Shown here: piece after piece, positions 7,130 to 15,038 of the stretch
Layout: every line of letters begins with the position of its first letter
Position numbering within the stretch: position 1 is the first letter of the stretch
Source of the DNA: VRUE01 sp035266685
GTDB lineage: Bacteria; Actinomycetota; Thermoleophilia; Solirubrobacterales; 70-9
Reading direction: 5' to 3'
Length of the DNA: 15,038 nucleotides
NCBI GenBank assembly: GCA_035266685.1
Contig: DATFMX010000060.1
Location: 1 to 15,038, forward strand
The notes under the pieces: model-generated
Told to the model about the DNA's origin: nothing
Seen by the model: only the letters and a program-made list of their open reading frames with translations
The model's database searches: none
Position numbers and translations under genes: made by a program

Positions 7130-7714
7130 TCAGTGGTGTTCGATGACGCGGTCGACGATGCTGTACTCCTTCGCCTCCTCCGCGGTCATGAAGTAGTCGC
7201 GATCGGTGTCGTTCGTGACTTTGTCGAACGGCTGGCCGGTGTGCTTGGCGATGATCTCGTCGAGCCGGCGGCGCGTGTCGATGATCTCCTTCGCGTGGAT
7301 CTCGATGTCCGCCGCCTGGCCCTGGAAACCGGCCGAGACCTGGTGGATGAGGATCTTCGAGTTGGGCAGCGCCATCCGCTTGCCCGCGGCGCCGCCCGCC
7401 AGCAGCAGGGCGCCCATGCTCATCGCGATGCCGACGCAGATCGTCTGCACATCGGGCTTGATGAACTGCATCGTGTCGTAGATCGCCAGGCCGGCGTAGA
7501 CGTCGCCGCCGGGAGAGTTGACGTAGATGCTGATGTCCTTGTCCGGATCCTCGGACTCGAGGTGCAGCAGCTGGGCCACGATCAGGTTGGCGATGTCCTG
7601 GTTTACCTGCGTGCCGAGGAAGATGATCCGCTCGTTCAGCAGGCGCGAGTAGATGTCGAACGAGCGCTCGCCGCGCGAGGTCTGCTCGACCACCATCGGG
7701 ACCAATGGGCTCAT
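7130..7714 (-). CDS. clpP: ATP-dependent Clp protease proteolytic subunit
   Basis: Serine peptidase forming the tetradecameric chamber served by ClpX. 194 residues from the ATG at 7714. The catalytic triad is visible: Ser99 in AMSMGALLLAGG, His124 in KILIHQ and Asp173 in NDTDRDYFM. Also present are the family blocks VEQTSRGERSFDIYSRLL, YVNSPGGDVYAGLAIYDTMQ and GQAADIEIHAKEI. The frame stays open upstream to 7822, but that stretch is basic, low-complexity and unlike ClpP. The ATG at 7714 has a TAGAGT -10-like box 7 bases upstream; a second ATG at 7696 is a possible alternative. It lies 37 bases after tig, apparently with its own promoter. Only one clpP is present here; actinomycetes often have two. 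Confidence 0.97.
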   Translation of the reverse strand: MSPLVPMVVEQTSRGERSFDIYSRLLNERIIFLGTQVNQDIANLIVAQLLHLESEDPDKDISIYVNSPGGDVYAGLAIYDTMQFIKPDVQTICVGIAMSMGALLLAGGAAGKRMALPNSKILIHQVSAGFQGQAADIEIHAKEIIDTRRRLDEIIAKHTGQPFDKVTNDTDRDYFMTAEEAKEYSIVDRVIEHH

Positions 7715-7721
7715 GGCGCGC

Positions 7722-7727
7722 ACTCTA
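7722..7727 (-). promoter_or_regulatory. Putative -10 box of clpP
   Basis: TAGAGT (or TATAGA shifted two bases upstream) in the 37-base tig-clpP gap, ending 7 bases before the ATG. No Shine-Dalgarno is seen, so the clpP transcript may be leaderless, allowing it to be made without tig. Confidence 0.5.
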
Positions 7728-7751
7728 TAGAAGCAACCCGGCGTGCCGCGC

Positions 7752-9143
7752 TCACTCGTCGCCCGGGGTCCAGAGCTCGCCTTTCTCCTCGCGCTCCTTC
7801 TCCGGGGTCCAGATCTGCTCACGCGCCTCGGCCTGCTCCTTGGGGATCGGCACCGCCGACTCGGCGATCAGGTCGATCGCCTTGCGGAAGCGGATGTCGT
7901 CGCGGATCATCGCGTCGCGACCACTCTCGCGCAGCCGCTTCAAGAGCTTCTCGGGGGTCGTGCGCTCGTGCTCGGCGGAGTGCTCCAGCGCCTCGACCAG
8001 CTCCTCCTCGGAGACCTCGATCTGCTCCGCCTCGGCGATCGCCGCCAGCACCGCCTCGCGCTTCAGCTCGGCTTCCGCCTCGGGCTTCGACTCCTCGATC
8101 ACCTGCTCGCGCGTTTTGCCCTGCATCTGCAGGTAGGCGTCGGGGTTCATGCCCTGGCCGGCGAGCTGCCGCTCGACCCGCTCCCAGCGCTCGCCGGCGC
8201 GCGCCATCGCGAGCTCGTCGGGCAGCTCGACCGTCGCCTCGGCGGCGGCGGCGTCGACCGCGGCGACGCGGAAGTCCTGCTCGGCGCGCTCGCCGACCGC
8301 CTCGGCGAGCCGCCTGCCGATGTCCTCGCGCAACTCCTCCAGCGTGTCGAACTCGGAGGCCTCGGAGGCGAAATCGTCGTCGAGCTCGGGCAGGACCTTC
8401 TCCCGCACCTCCTTGACCTCGACCGTGAAGACGGCGTCTTCGCCGGCCAGCTCCTCCGCCTGGTAGTCCTCGGGGAAGCTGACCTCGACCTTCCGGGTCT
8501 GCCCCGCCTCGGCGTCGGTCAGCTGCTCCTCGAAGCCCGGAATCAGCTGGCCGCCGCCCAGCTCCAACATCTGGTCGCTCGCCTGGCCACCGTCGAATGC
8601 CTTGCCGTCGACGAGGCCCTCGAAGTCGATCAGCAGCACATCGCCCTCGGCGGCGGCGCGCTCGACCGGCTCCAGCCGCGCGAACGCCTCGCGCATCCGC
8701 TCGATCTCGCGGTCGACCATCTCGGCCGGCGGCTCGGGCTCGTCCTTCGGCACCTCGAGACCCTTGTACTCGCCCAGCTCGGCGCTCGGCCGCACGCCGA
8801 TCTCGAACTTGAAGGCGAGCGGCTCGCCGAGCGCCTCCGGCGTCGAGACGACCTCGACGCTCGGGTCGCCGACCGGCGCGATGCCCGAGCCGAGCAGCGC
8901 CCGTTCGTACCACTCCGGCAGCGCCTCGCGGATCGCCTCCTCGAGCACGACGGCGAAACCGAGTCGCTGGATCACCAGCGACGGCGGCGCCTTGCCCTTG
9001 CGGAAGCCGGGCATGCGCATCTCGCGCGCCAGGCCGCGGGCGGCGGCGTTGACCGCGCGCTCAACGTCCTCGGCCGCGACCTCGACCTCGACCTCGACGC
9101 GCGAGTCGTCCAACTCTGAGACTTTGGGCTCGTTCAGGGGCAT
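7752..9143 (-). CDS. tig: Trigger factor
   Basis: Ribosome-bound chaperone and peptidyl-prolyl isomerase. The 463-residue protein has the three-part family layout. The N-terminal ribosome-binding domain carries the signature GFRKGKAP (46-53). An FKBP-like PPIase domain (about 155-245) contains GDVLLIDFEGLVDGKAFDGG and QLIPGFEEQL. A long helical C-terminal domain follows, with LPELDDDFA, QMQGKTREQV and EAELKREAVLAAIAEAE, ending in an acidic tail. The start is ATG at 9143. No Shine-Dalgarno precedes it; instead a 21-codon leader ORF stops 3 bases upstream, so translation may depend on re-initiation. It heads the tig-clpP-(GNAT)-clpX group. Confidence 0.97.
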   Translation of the reverse strand: MPLNEPKVSELDDSRVEVEVEVAAEDVERAVNAAARGLAREMRMPGFRKGKAPPSLVIQRLGFAVVLEEAIREALPEWYERALLGSGIAPVGDPSVEVVSTPEALGEPLAFKFEIGVRPSAELGEYKGLEVPKDEPEPPAEMVDREIERMREAFARLEPVERAAAEGDVLLIDFEGLVDGKAFDGGQASDQMLELGGGQLIPGFEEQLTDAEAGQTRKVEVSFPEDYQAEELAGEDAVFTVEVKEVREKVLPELDDDFASEASEFDTLEELREDIGRRLAEAVGERAEQDFRVAAVDAAAAEATVELPDELAMARAGERWERVERQLAGQGMNPDAYLQMQGKTREQVIEESKPEAEAELKREAVLAAIAEAEQIEVSEEELVEALEHSAEHERTTPEKLLKRLRESGRDAMIRDDIRFRKAIDLIAESAVPIPKEQAEAREQIWTPEKEREEKGELWTPGDE

Positions 9144-9146
9144 GAA

Positions 9147-9212
9147 TCAGGAATCGCGCTTCGCTCGCTGCACGAAGAACCGGATATGGACGTTTGCTCG
9201 CTCCGCGCTCAT
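9147..9212 (-). promoter_or_regulatory. Leader element with a 21-codon ORF before tig, copy 1
   Basis: The ATG at 9212 opens a 21-codon frame beginning MSAERANVHIRFF and ending in TGA at 9149-9147, three bases before the tig ATG. Over the first 60 bases it is 49/60 identical to the leader before the GH15 gene at 10263. A TAGGGT box (9227-9222, minus) ends 9 bases before the ATG. A 3' stem-loop, TCGTGC / GCGCGA with a 10-base loop, matches the other copy and shows a G-U to G-C change. Differences between copies are not concentrated at third codon positions, so the conserved unit may be the RNA or DNA and not the peptide. Confidence 0.55.
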
Positions 9213-9214
9213 TG

Positions 9215-9240
9215 GCGGCGCACCCTATCGAGTGCGCCGC
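9215..9240. other. 9-bp hairpin over the end of the post-ctaG small ORF
   Basis: Perfect arms GCGGCGCAC (9215-9223) and GTGCGCCGC (9232-9240) around an 8-base loop. It overlaps the stop codon of the small ORF and the -10-like TAGGGT of the tig leader. No T-run follows in either direction. It may end the ctaG message or act on initiation at the tig leader. Confidence 0.45.
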
Positions 9241-9347
9241 AACAGGCCCCGCCGCACAGCGACGCCGAAGTCGATCGCGAAGGCGAGGCCGCGGCCGAGC
9301 GGCCCGGTGACCAGCCAGGCGCGGGCCTTGGATAGACCCTTATTCAT
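9225..9347 (-). CDS. 40-residue basic hypothetical peptide overlapping the end of ctaG
   Basis: The ATG at 9347-9345 lies inside the last codons of ctaG (8-base overlap) and the frame runs 40 codons to TAG at 9227-9225. The peptide begins MNKGLSKARAWLVTGPLGRG and ends LAFAIDFGVAVRRGLLRRTR. This is an amphipathic pattern with a Trp-Leu-x-Thr-Gly-Pro-Leu-Gly turn, a hydrophobic stretch and an Arg-rich end. It may be a small membrane-associated partner of the oxidase assembly factor, but I can only infer this from position. The overlap with ctaG, together with the sensible composition, supports translation. Its stop falls in the loop of the hairpin at 9215-9240. Confidence 0.55.
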   Translation of the reverse strand: MNKGLSKARAWLVTGPLGRGLAFAIDFGVAVRRGLLRRTR

Positions 9348-10242
9348 CGCGTCCCGCGGCGATCAGCCGTTCCTCCAGCAGCGCCCCGTGGCCGGCGGCG
9401 ACGGCGCGCCCGGCCCGCCGCTCGTCCAGCTCTACCCCGCGTTCGCGCGCCAGGTCGAGCAGGTCCTGCTTTTCGATCCCTTCGCGGGCTACCTCGAAGA
9501 ACACCCAGGCGAGCACCCCGAGCGCCAGGAAGGTGCCCTCGATCATCATCACCACGCCGGCGGTGCTCTGGTCGGCGAGCGCCGAGATGTGCCAGTAGCG
9601 CTCGCCGGGACCGTAGATCGGGTAGAGCACCGAGCCCGACCACATCAGCACGTTGCCGAGGATCGCGCTGGTGAAGCGGACACCGAAGACATAGGCGACC
9701 TTCCAGCCGGCGCCGAACCACTGCGGCTTTGGCAGCGGCCCGAAGACCGGCATCCACATCAGGCAGCCGAAGAGCAGGAAGCTCGTGTGCTCCAGCGAGT
9801 GAATCGGCGCGGTGCCGTAGGCGGCGTCGTAGATCGGCGGGATGTGCCAGACGTAGAAGTTGACCGCCCAGAGCGGGAAGGCTACGAGCGGGTGGGCGAG
9901 CACCTCGAGGCGTTTGAAGAAGCGGATCGCGAGGATCGGCTGCAGGATCGATTTGGTCAGCCCGAGGACGATCAGCAGCGGGGCGATGTCGCCGATCAGC
10001 AGGTGCTCGACCATGTGCGCGATCACCAGCTCGTCGGAGATGTGGCCGATCGGGCTGAACAGGGCGATCGAGACGATCAGCAGCGCCGCGCCGAAGCAGA
10101 GCTGACGCCAGAGCGGCACCTTGCGGCCGTCCCAGGAGAGCGTCAGCACGCGGCGCCAGTAGAGGACGGCGCCGAGCGTGATCGGGAAGACCTCGATCGG
10201 CGCAAAGGCGCCGGCTACGTGCGCAAGGGGAACGCTGGCCAC
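9340..10242 (-). CDS. ctaG: Cytochrome c oxidase assembly factor CtaG (Caa3-type)
   Basis: Polytopic membrane protein of the Caa3_CtaG family, needed for maturation of the copper centre of caa3-type cytochrome c oxidase in Bacillus. About 300 residues with some seven hydrophobic segments. Family blocks visible are FPITLGAVLYWRRV, ELVIAHMVEHLLIGDIAPLLIVLG, FPLWAVNFYVWHIPPIYDAA, HSLEHTSFLLFGCLMWMPVFG and the histidine-bearing YWHISALADQSTAGVVMMIEG. The C-terminus is a charged cytoplasmic tail. I start it at the GTG at 10242, because residues before it (in frame back to a TTG at 10281) are basic and lie inside the divergent leader element. GGAGG lies 15 bases upstream of the GTG, further than ideal. 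It is divergent from the GH15 leader, with only 20 bases between starts. Confidence 0.9.
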   Translation of the reverse strand: MASVPLAHVAGAFAPIEVFPITLGAVLYWRRVLTLSWDGRKVPLWRQLCFGAALLIVSIALFSPIGHISDELVIAHMVEHLLIGDIAPLLIVLGLTKSILQPILAIRFFKRLEVLAHPLVAFPLWAVNFYVWHIPPIYDAAYGTAPIHSLEHTSFLLFGCLMWMPVFGPLPKPQWFGAGWKVAYVFGVRFTSAILGNVLMWSGSVLYPIYGPGERYWHISALADQSTAGVVMMIEGTFLALGVLAWVFFEVAREGIEKQDLLDLARERGVELDERRAGRAVAAGHGALLEERLIAAGRDE

Positions 10243-10247
10243 AGTGG

Positions 10248-10253
10248 TAGCTT
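10248..10253 (+). promoter_or_regulatory. Putative -10 box of the GH15 leader transcript
   Basis: TAGCTT ends 9 bases before the leader GTG at 10263, the same spacing as TAGGGT before the tig leader. It lies in the 20-base gap between the ctaG and leader starts. No clear -35 is seen; that region would be inside ctaG. Confidence 0.4.
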
Positions 10254-10262
10254 GGCACCTCC

Positions 10263-10331
10263 GTGAGCGCGGAGCGACCAAGCGTGCATCTCTGGTTCTT
10301 CGCGCCGGGAGCGGAGCGCGAACCCTTGTGA
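10263..10331 (+). promoter_or_regulatory. Leader element with a 22-codon ORF before the GH15 gene, copy 2
   Basis: The GTG at 10263 opens a 22-codon frame beginning MSAERPSVHLWFF and ending PGAEREPL. Its TGA (10329-10331) overlaps the GH15 ATG as TGATG, a termination-reinitiation junction. It is 49/60 identical in DNA to the tig leader. A 3' stem-loop TTCGCGC / GCGCGAA with a 10-base loop lies at the same place as in copy 1. No Shine-Dalgarno is seen before the leader GTG. Confidence 0.58.
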
Positions 10332-12223
10332 TGAGCTCCGATCCGACCAGCTTTCCCCCGATCGGCAGCTACGGCTTCCTCTCCGACTGCCACACCAGCG
10401 CTCTCGTCTCCTACGACGGGCTGGTCGAGTGGCTCTGCCTGCCGCGCTTCGACTCGCCCAGCGCCTTCGCCGCGCTGCTCGACCGCGGCGCCGGCCACTT
10501 CAAGCTGAAGCCGCGCGGCGTCGTCGTGCCGATCAGCCGCCGCTACGAGCCCGGGACGCTGGTGATCGAGACCACCTGGGTGACCGACAGCGGCTGGGTG
10601 GTCGTCCACGACGCGCTGACGATCGGCGACTGGGTGGAGCAGGAAGGACCGGGCTCGCGGCCGATCACCGAACACGAGTCCGACCACTCGCTGCTGCGCA
10701 CGATGACCTGCATCGGCGGCGAGGTCGAGCTCGAGATGGAGTGCCTGCCGCGCTTCGCCTACGGCGCCGAGACGGCGAGCTGGAGCGGCGGCGAGCTGGG
10801 CGAAGCGTGCGCCCGCGGCGACGGGGTCGAGCTGCAGCTGACCAGCGACATGGAGCTGCGGCTCGAGGGCGGCGCGGCGCGCGGCACGGCGCGGCTGCGC
10901 GAAGGCGAGAGCGGCTTCTGCGCCCTGACCTGGGGCGAGAACGACCTCGGCGGGCCGCGCAGCGCCCCGGAGGCGCTCGAGCGGCTCGACTCGACCGAAG
11001 ACTTCTGGCGCAAGTGGCTGCACGCCGGCGACTTCCCCGACCACCCCTGGCGCATCCACCTGCAGCGCTCGGCGCTGGTGCTGAAGGGACTCACCTACGC
11101 GCCGACCGGCGCGATCCTCGCGGCGCCGACGACCTCGCTGCCCGAGACGCCCGGCGGCGAACGCAACTGGGACTACCGCTTCTGCTGGATCCGCGACTCG
11201 ACCTTCACGCTCTGGGCGATGCACACGCTCGGCTTCGACCAGGAGGCGCGCGACTTCATGCGCTTCATCGTCGGCATCTGCCGCGAGGACCCGCAGCTGC
11301 AGATCATGTACGGGATCGGCGGCGAGAAGGAACTGACCGAGAGCACGCTCGACCATCTCAGCGGCTACGCCGGCGCCAGCCCGGTGCGGATCGGCAACGG
11401 CGCCTTCGACCAGCGCCAGAACGACGTCTGGGGAGCGCTGCTCGACTCGATCTACCTGCACGAGAAAGCGCTGCGCGGCACCGGCACTCCGACCGACCGG
11501 GAACTGATCCGCCAGCAGGTGGAAGCGGCGATCGACGCCTGGCCCCACGCCGACCAGGGGATCTGGGAGTCGCGCGGGGAGCCGCGGCACTACGTCTCCT
11601 CGAAGCTGATGATCTGGGTCGCGGTCGACCGCGGCGTGCGCCTCGCCCGCGGGATCGGCAAAGACGAGCTGGCCGACGAGTGGGAGGAGACCGCGAACGC
11701 GATCCGCGAGGAGATCCTCGAACGCGGCGTCCGCGACGGGATCTTCCGCCAGCACTACGAGACCGACGCGCTCGACGCCTCGACGCTGCTGATCCCGCTG
11801 CTGCGCTTCCTCCCCGCCGACGACCCGCGCGTGCGCGCCACCGTCGATGCGATCGACGAGCAGCTGACCCAGCACGGCCTCGTCCTCCGCTACCGGGTCG
11901 AAGAGACCGACGACGGGCTGACGGGTGAGGAGGGCACCTTCCTGATCTGCTCCTTCTGGCTCGTCTCGGCGCTATCGGAGATCGGCGAGCACGAGCGGGC
12001 GCGGGCGCTCTGCGAGCGGCTGCTCGAGTCGGCCGGCTGGCTCGACCTCTTCGCCGAGGAGCTCGAAGCCGAGAGCGGGCGCCACCTGGGCAACTTCCCG
12101 CAGGCCTTCACCCACCTGGCCCTGATCAACGCGGTCTCCCACGTGATCGCCGACGAGCAGCGCGAGGACGACGGCCAGACGGCGGTGTTCAGCGAGATGG
12201 GCGGCGTCCGCGAGGGAGTCTGA
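10331..12223 (+). CDS. GH15 glycoside hydrolase (glucoamylase / trehalase-like)
   Basis: Inverting alpha-glucosidase of family GH15, which releases glucose from alpha-glucans or, in mycobacterial relatives, splits trehalose. The 630-residue protein starts with IGSYGFLSDCHTSALVSYDGLVEWLCLPRFDSPS, the family N-terminal block, followed by a beta-rich domain (to about 235). An (alpha/alpha)6 catalytic domain holds RNWDYRFCWIRDS (278-290). The presumed catalytic acid is Glu413 in GIWESRGEPRHYVSSK and the base is Glu534 in GEEGTFLICSFWL. No signal peptide is visible, so it is probably intracellular and acts on storage glucan or trehalose; substrate is unresolved. The ATG at 10331 overlaps the leader ORF stop (TGATG). 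It converges on the HxlR gene. Confidence 0.95.
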   Translation: MSSDPTSFPPIGSYGFLSDCHTSALVSYDGLVEWLCLPRFDSPSAFAALLDRGAGHFKLKPRGVVVPISRRYEPGTLVIETTWVTDSGWVVVHDALTIGDWVEQEGPGSRPITEHESDHSLLRTMTCIGGEVELEMECLPRFAYGAETASWSGGELGEACARGDGVELQLTSDMELRLEGGAARGTARLREGESGFCALTWGENDLGGPRSAPEALERLDSTEDFWRKWLHAGDFPDHPWRIHLQRSALVLKGLTYAPTGAILAAPTTSLPETPGGERNWDYRFCWIRDSTFTLWAMHTLGFDQEARDFMRFIVGICREDPQLQIMYGIGGEKELTESTLDHLSGYAGASPVRIGNGAFDQRQNDVWGALLDSIYLHEKALRGTGTPTDRELIRQQVEAAIDAWPHADQGIWESRGEPRHYVSSKLMIWVAVDRGVRLARGIGKDELADEWEETANAIREEILERGVRDGIFRQHYETDALDASTLLIPLLRFLPADDPRVRATVDAIDEQLTQHGLVLRYRVEETDDGLTGEEGTFLICSFWLVSALSEIGEHERARALCERLLESAGWLDLFAEELEAESGRHLGNFPQAFTHLALINAVSHVIADEQREDDGQTAVFSEMGGVREGV

Positions 12224-12228
12224 GGCGT

Positions 12229-12249
12229 CGCCGGGCTCAGCGCCCGGCG
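12229..12249. terminator. Hairpin between the convergent GH15 and HxlR genes
   Basis: Perfect 8-bp stem CGCCGGGC (12229-12236) / GCCCGGCG (12242-12249) with the loop TCAGC, 5 bases after the GH15 stop and covering the HxlR stop codon. The location between convergent genes suits a bidirectional terminator, but there is no T-run on either side. Confidence 0.45.
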
Positions 12250-12537
12250 TGGTCCTCGAGCAACCCGGCGACGGCCGCGGCGAGGCGCCTGCCGTGGCGG
12301 GTGAGGACGTACTCGCTGTGCGGTGGTCGGCCCGGGACGAGGCGGCGCTCGACGATGCGCGCCGCCTCGAGCTGCTCGAGCCGGTCGGAGAGGGTGGTCG
12401 GGGAGACGCCGGGGAGCGACTGGCGGAACTCGTTGAAGCGGGTCGCGCCGCCGGACGCGGCGTAGATCGTCGCCAGCGTCCAGCGGCGCTCGAGCAGGCC
12501 GGCCGCCGCCCGCAGCTCGGGCGGGACCGGCGCGCAG

Positions 12538-12557
<20 letters not shown>
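12237..12557 (-). CDS. HxlR-family winged-helix transcriptional regulator
   Basis: 106 residues with the single HxlR domain. The family helix ERRWTLATIYAAS (23-35) is followed by TRFNEFRQSLPGVSPTTLSDRLEQLE (39-64), which contains the recognition helix, and by the wing IVERRLVPGRPPHSEYVLTRHGRRL. Two cysteines at the N-terminus (Cys5 and Cys8, CRSC) lie where HxlR/YodB members often carry redox- or electrophile-sensing cysteines, so thiol sensing is possible but not shown. The ATG at 12557 lies inside lon, overlapping its end by 20 bases. It is therefore likely co-transcribed with lon, perhaps as a local regulator. It ends in a hairpin facing the GH15 gene. Confidence 0.9.
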
Positions 12558-14835
<2,278 letters not shown>

Positions 14836-14869
14836 CTGCAACTCCAATTTCTGTAGTTAGTCCTGATAA

Positions 14870-14897
14870 AGGATAGCGCACGCGGTAGAGCTTTCAA
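14870..14897 (-). promoter_or_regulatory. Promoter of lon
   Basis: On the minus strand, -35 TTGAAA (14897-14892), a 16-base spacer and -10 TATCCT (14875-14870). This predicts a leader of roughly 25-30 bases with a GGAG ribosome binding site before the ATG at 14835. It is the best sigma-70-type promoter in the window. Its -35 is inside the 43-bp palindrome, so a protein bound there would affect lon. Confidence 0.6.
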
Positions 14898-14924
14898 CCG
14901 CCCTGCGACCCAAACCTCGACCGC
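14882..14924. repeat. 43-bp imperfect palindrome, copy 2 (lon / secreted-gene gap)
   Basis: Begins GCGGTAGAGCTTTCAACCGC and ends CCCAAACCTCGACCGC. It is 36/43 identical to 5158-5200, with conserved outer arms GCGGT-GAG / CTC-ACCGC. Its own half-to-half pairing is weaker (14/21). It overlaps the lon -35 and ends 2 bases before the -10-like box of the plus-strand gene, so it sits where it could control both divergent genes. Confidence 0.65.
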
Positions 14925-14926
14925 AC

Positions 14927-14932
14927 TAGGTT
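14927..14932 (+). promoter_or_regulatory. Putative -10 box of the secreted-protein gene
   Basis: TAGGTT ends 7 bases before the GTG at 14940, the same layout as for clpP and the GNAT gene. It is directly beside the 43-bp palindrome. Confidence 0.4.
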
Positions 14933-14939
14933 CTGGGGA

Positions 14940-15038
14940 GTGAAAGCACGCCTGGCCATCGTCCTGACGCTCGCCGTGCTGCTCGCGGGCGCCGGGCCGG
15001 GCGCGGCGCAGGCGTTCCGGGCGACCGTCCACCTCACG
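14940..15038 (+). CDS. Secreted or exported protein, N-terminal fragment (runs off the right edge)
   Basis: The GTG at 14940 opens a frame that stays open to the edge, 33 codons. It reads as a Sec-type signal peptide: MKAR as the positive n-region, LAIVLTLAVLLAGAG as the hydrophobic core, and GPGAAQA as a c-region with an A-x-A cleavage site (AAQA, then FRATVHLT). The mature protein is cut off by the window, so no function can be given. It is divergent from lon, with a 104-base shared gap holding the palindrome and both promoters. Confidence 0.65.
   Translation, partial: MKARLAIVLTLAVLLAGAGPGAAQAFRATVHLT

Noticed and set aside
7715..7822. N-terminal extension of ClpP to an upstream start
   Set aside because: The extra 36 residues are basic and unlike ClpP, they run into the end of tig, and the ATG at 7714 has a nearby -10-like box.
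8602..10266. Long plus-strand open frame opposite tig and ctaG
   Set aside because: It is the complement of two well-supported genes and low-complexity in composition.
10243..10281. Extended ctaG start at TTG 10281
   Set aside because: The added residues are Arg-rich, lack a Shine-Dalgarno site, and lie over the GH15 leader element; the GTG at 10242 leads directly into the family N-terminus.
14836..14847. TTG start of lon, four codons upstream
   Set aside because: The GGAG ribosome binding site lies right at the TTG, leaving the TTG without one; the ATG at 14835 is spaced correctly.
14836..14939. CIRCE, HAIR or ClgR heat-shock operator upstream of lon
   Set aside because: No TTAGCACTC-type or CTTGAGT-type inverted repeats are present here or upstream of clpX and clpP; the only palindrome is the 43-bp element.

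Overview
The window is about 15 kb of gene-dense, very GC-rich bacterial chromosome with no transposase, phage, CRISPR, rRNA or tRNA genes that I can see. High GC, GTG/TTG starts, the trigger factor-ClpP-ClpX set and the style of the proteins (ValS, FolC, a Caa3-type CtaG, a GH15 enzyme) suggest an Actinomycetota genome. Class Thermoleophilia (Solirubrobacterales-like) is my best guess, but this is an inference from style and not a database match.

Layout, left to right. (1) 1-5124, all on the minus strand and read right to left: valS, folC, a 40-residue membrane peptide, a two-TM double-zinc-ribbon protein, ndk and the start of maf. The genes are tightly packed; the valS/folC, folC/small-ORF and ndk/maf junctions all have the 4-base overlap geometry typical of translational coupling. 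(2) 5211-9143, protein quality control on the minus strand: tig, clpP and clpX, with a GNAT acetyltransferase on the plus strand wedged between clpP and clpX. (3) 9225-10242, minus strand: ctaG (oxidase assembly) and a 40-residue ORF that overlaps its end. (4) 10263-12223, plus strand: a short leader ORF and a GH15 glucoamylase/trehalase-like enzyme. (5) 12237-14835, minus strand: lon and an HxlR-type regulator overlapping its end. (6) 14940 to the edge, plus strand: the start of a secreted protein.

The theme is housekeeping: translation (ValS, trigger factor), one-carbon and nucleotide metabolism (FolC, Ndk, Maf) and ATP-dependent proteolysis (ClpXP, Lon).

The less ordinary content is non-coding or very small. 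An approximately 60-base leader element occurs twice (82% identical), directly before tig and before the GH15 gene. Each copy encodes a 21-22 residue ORF starting MSAER and carries a 3' stem-loop at the same place. A 43-bp imperfect palindrome occurs twice (36/43 identical), upstream of valS and between lon and the secreted gene. Two hairpin-forming palindromes with 11-bp arms sit in frame inside folC, where they appear to encode extra residues. Six starts have a TANNNT -10-like box ending only 7-9 bases upstream, suggesting leaderless transcription. Two starts appear to be non-canonical (CTG for maf, possibly ATA for folC).
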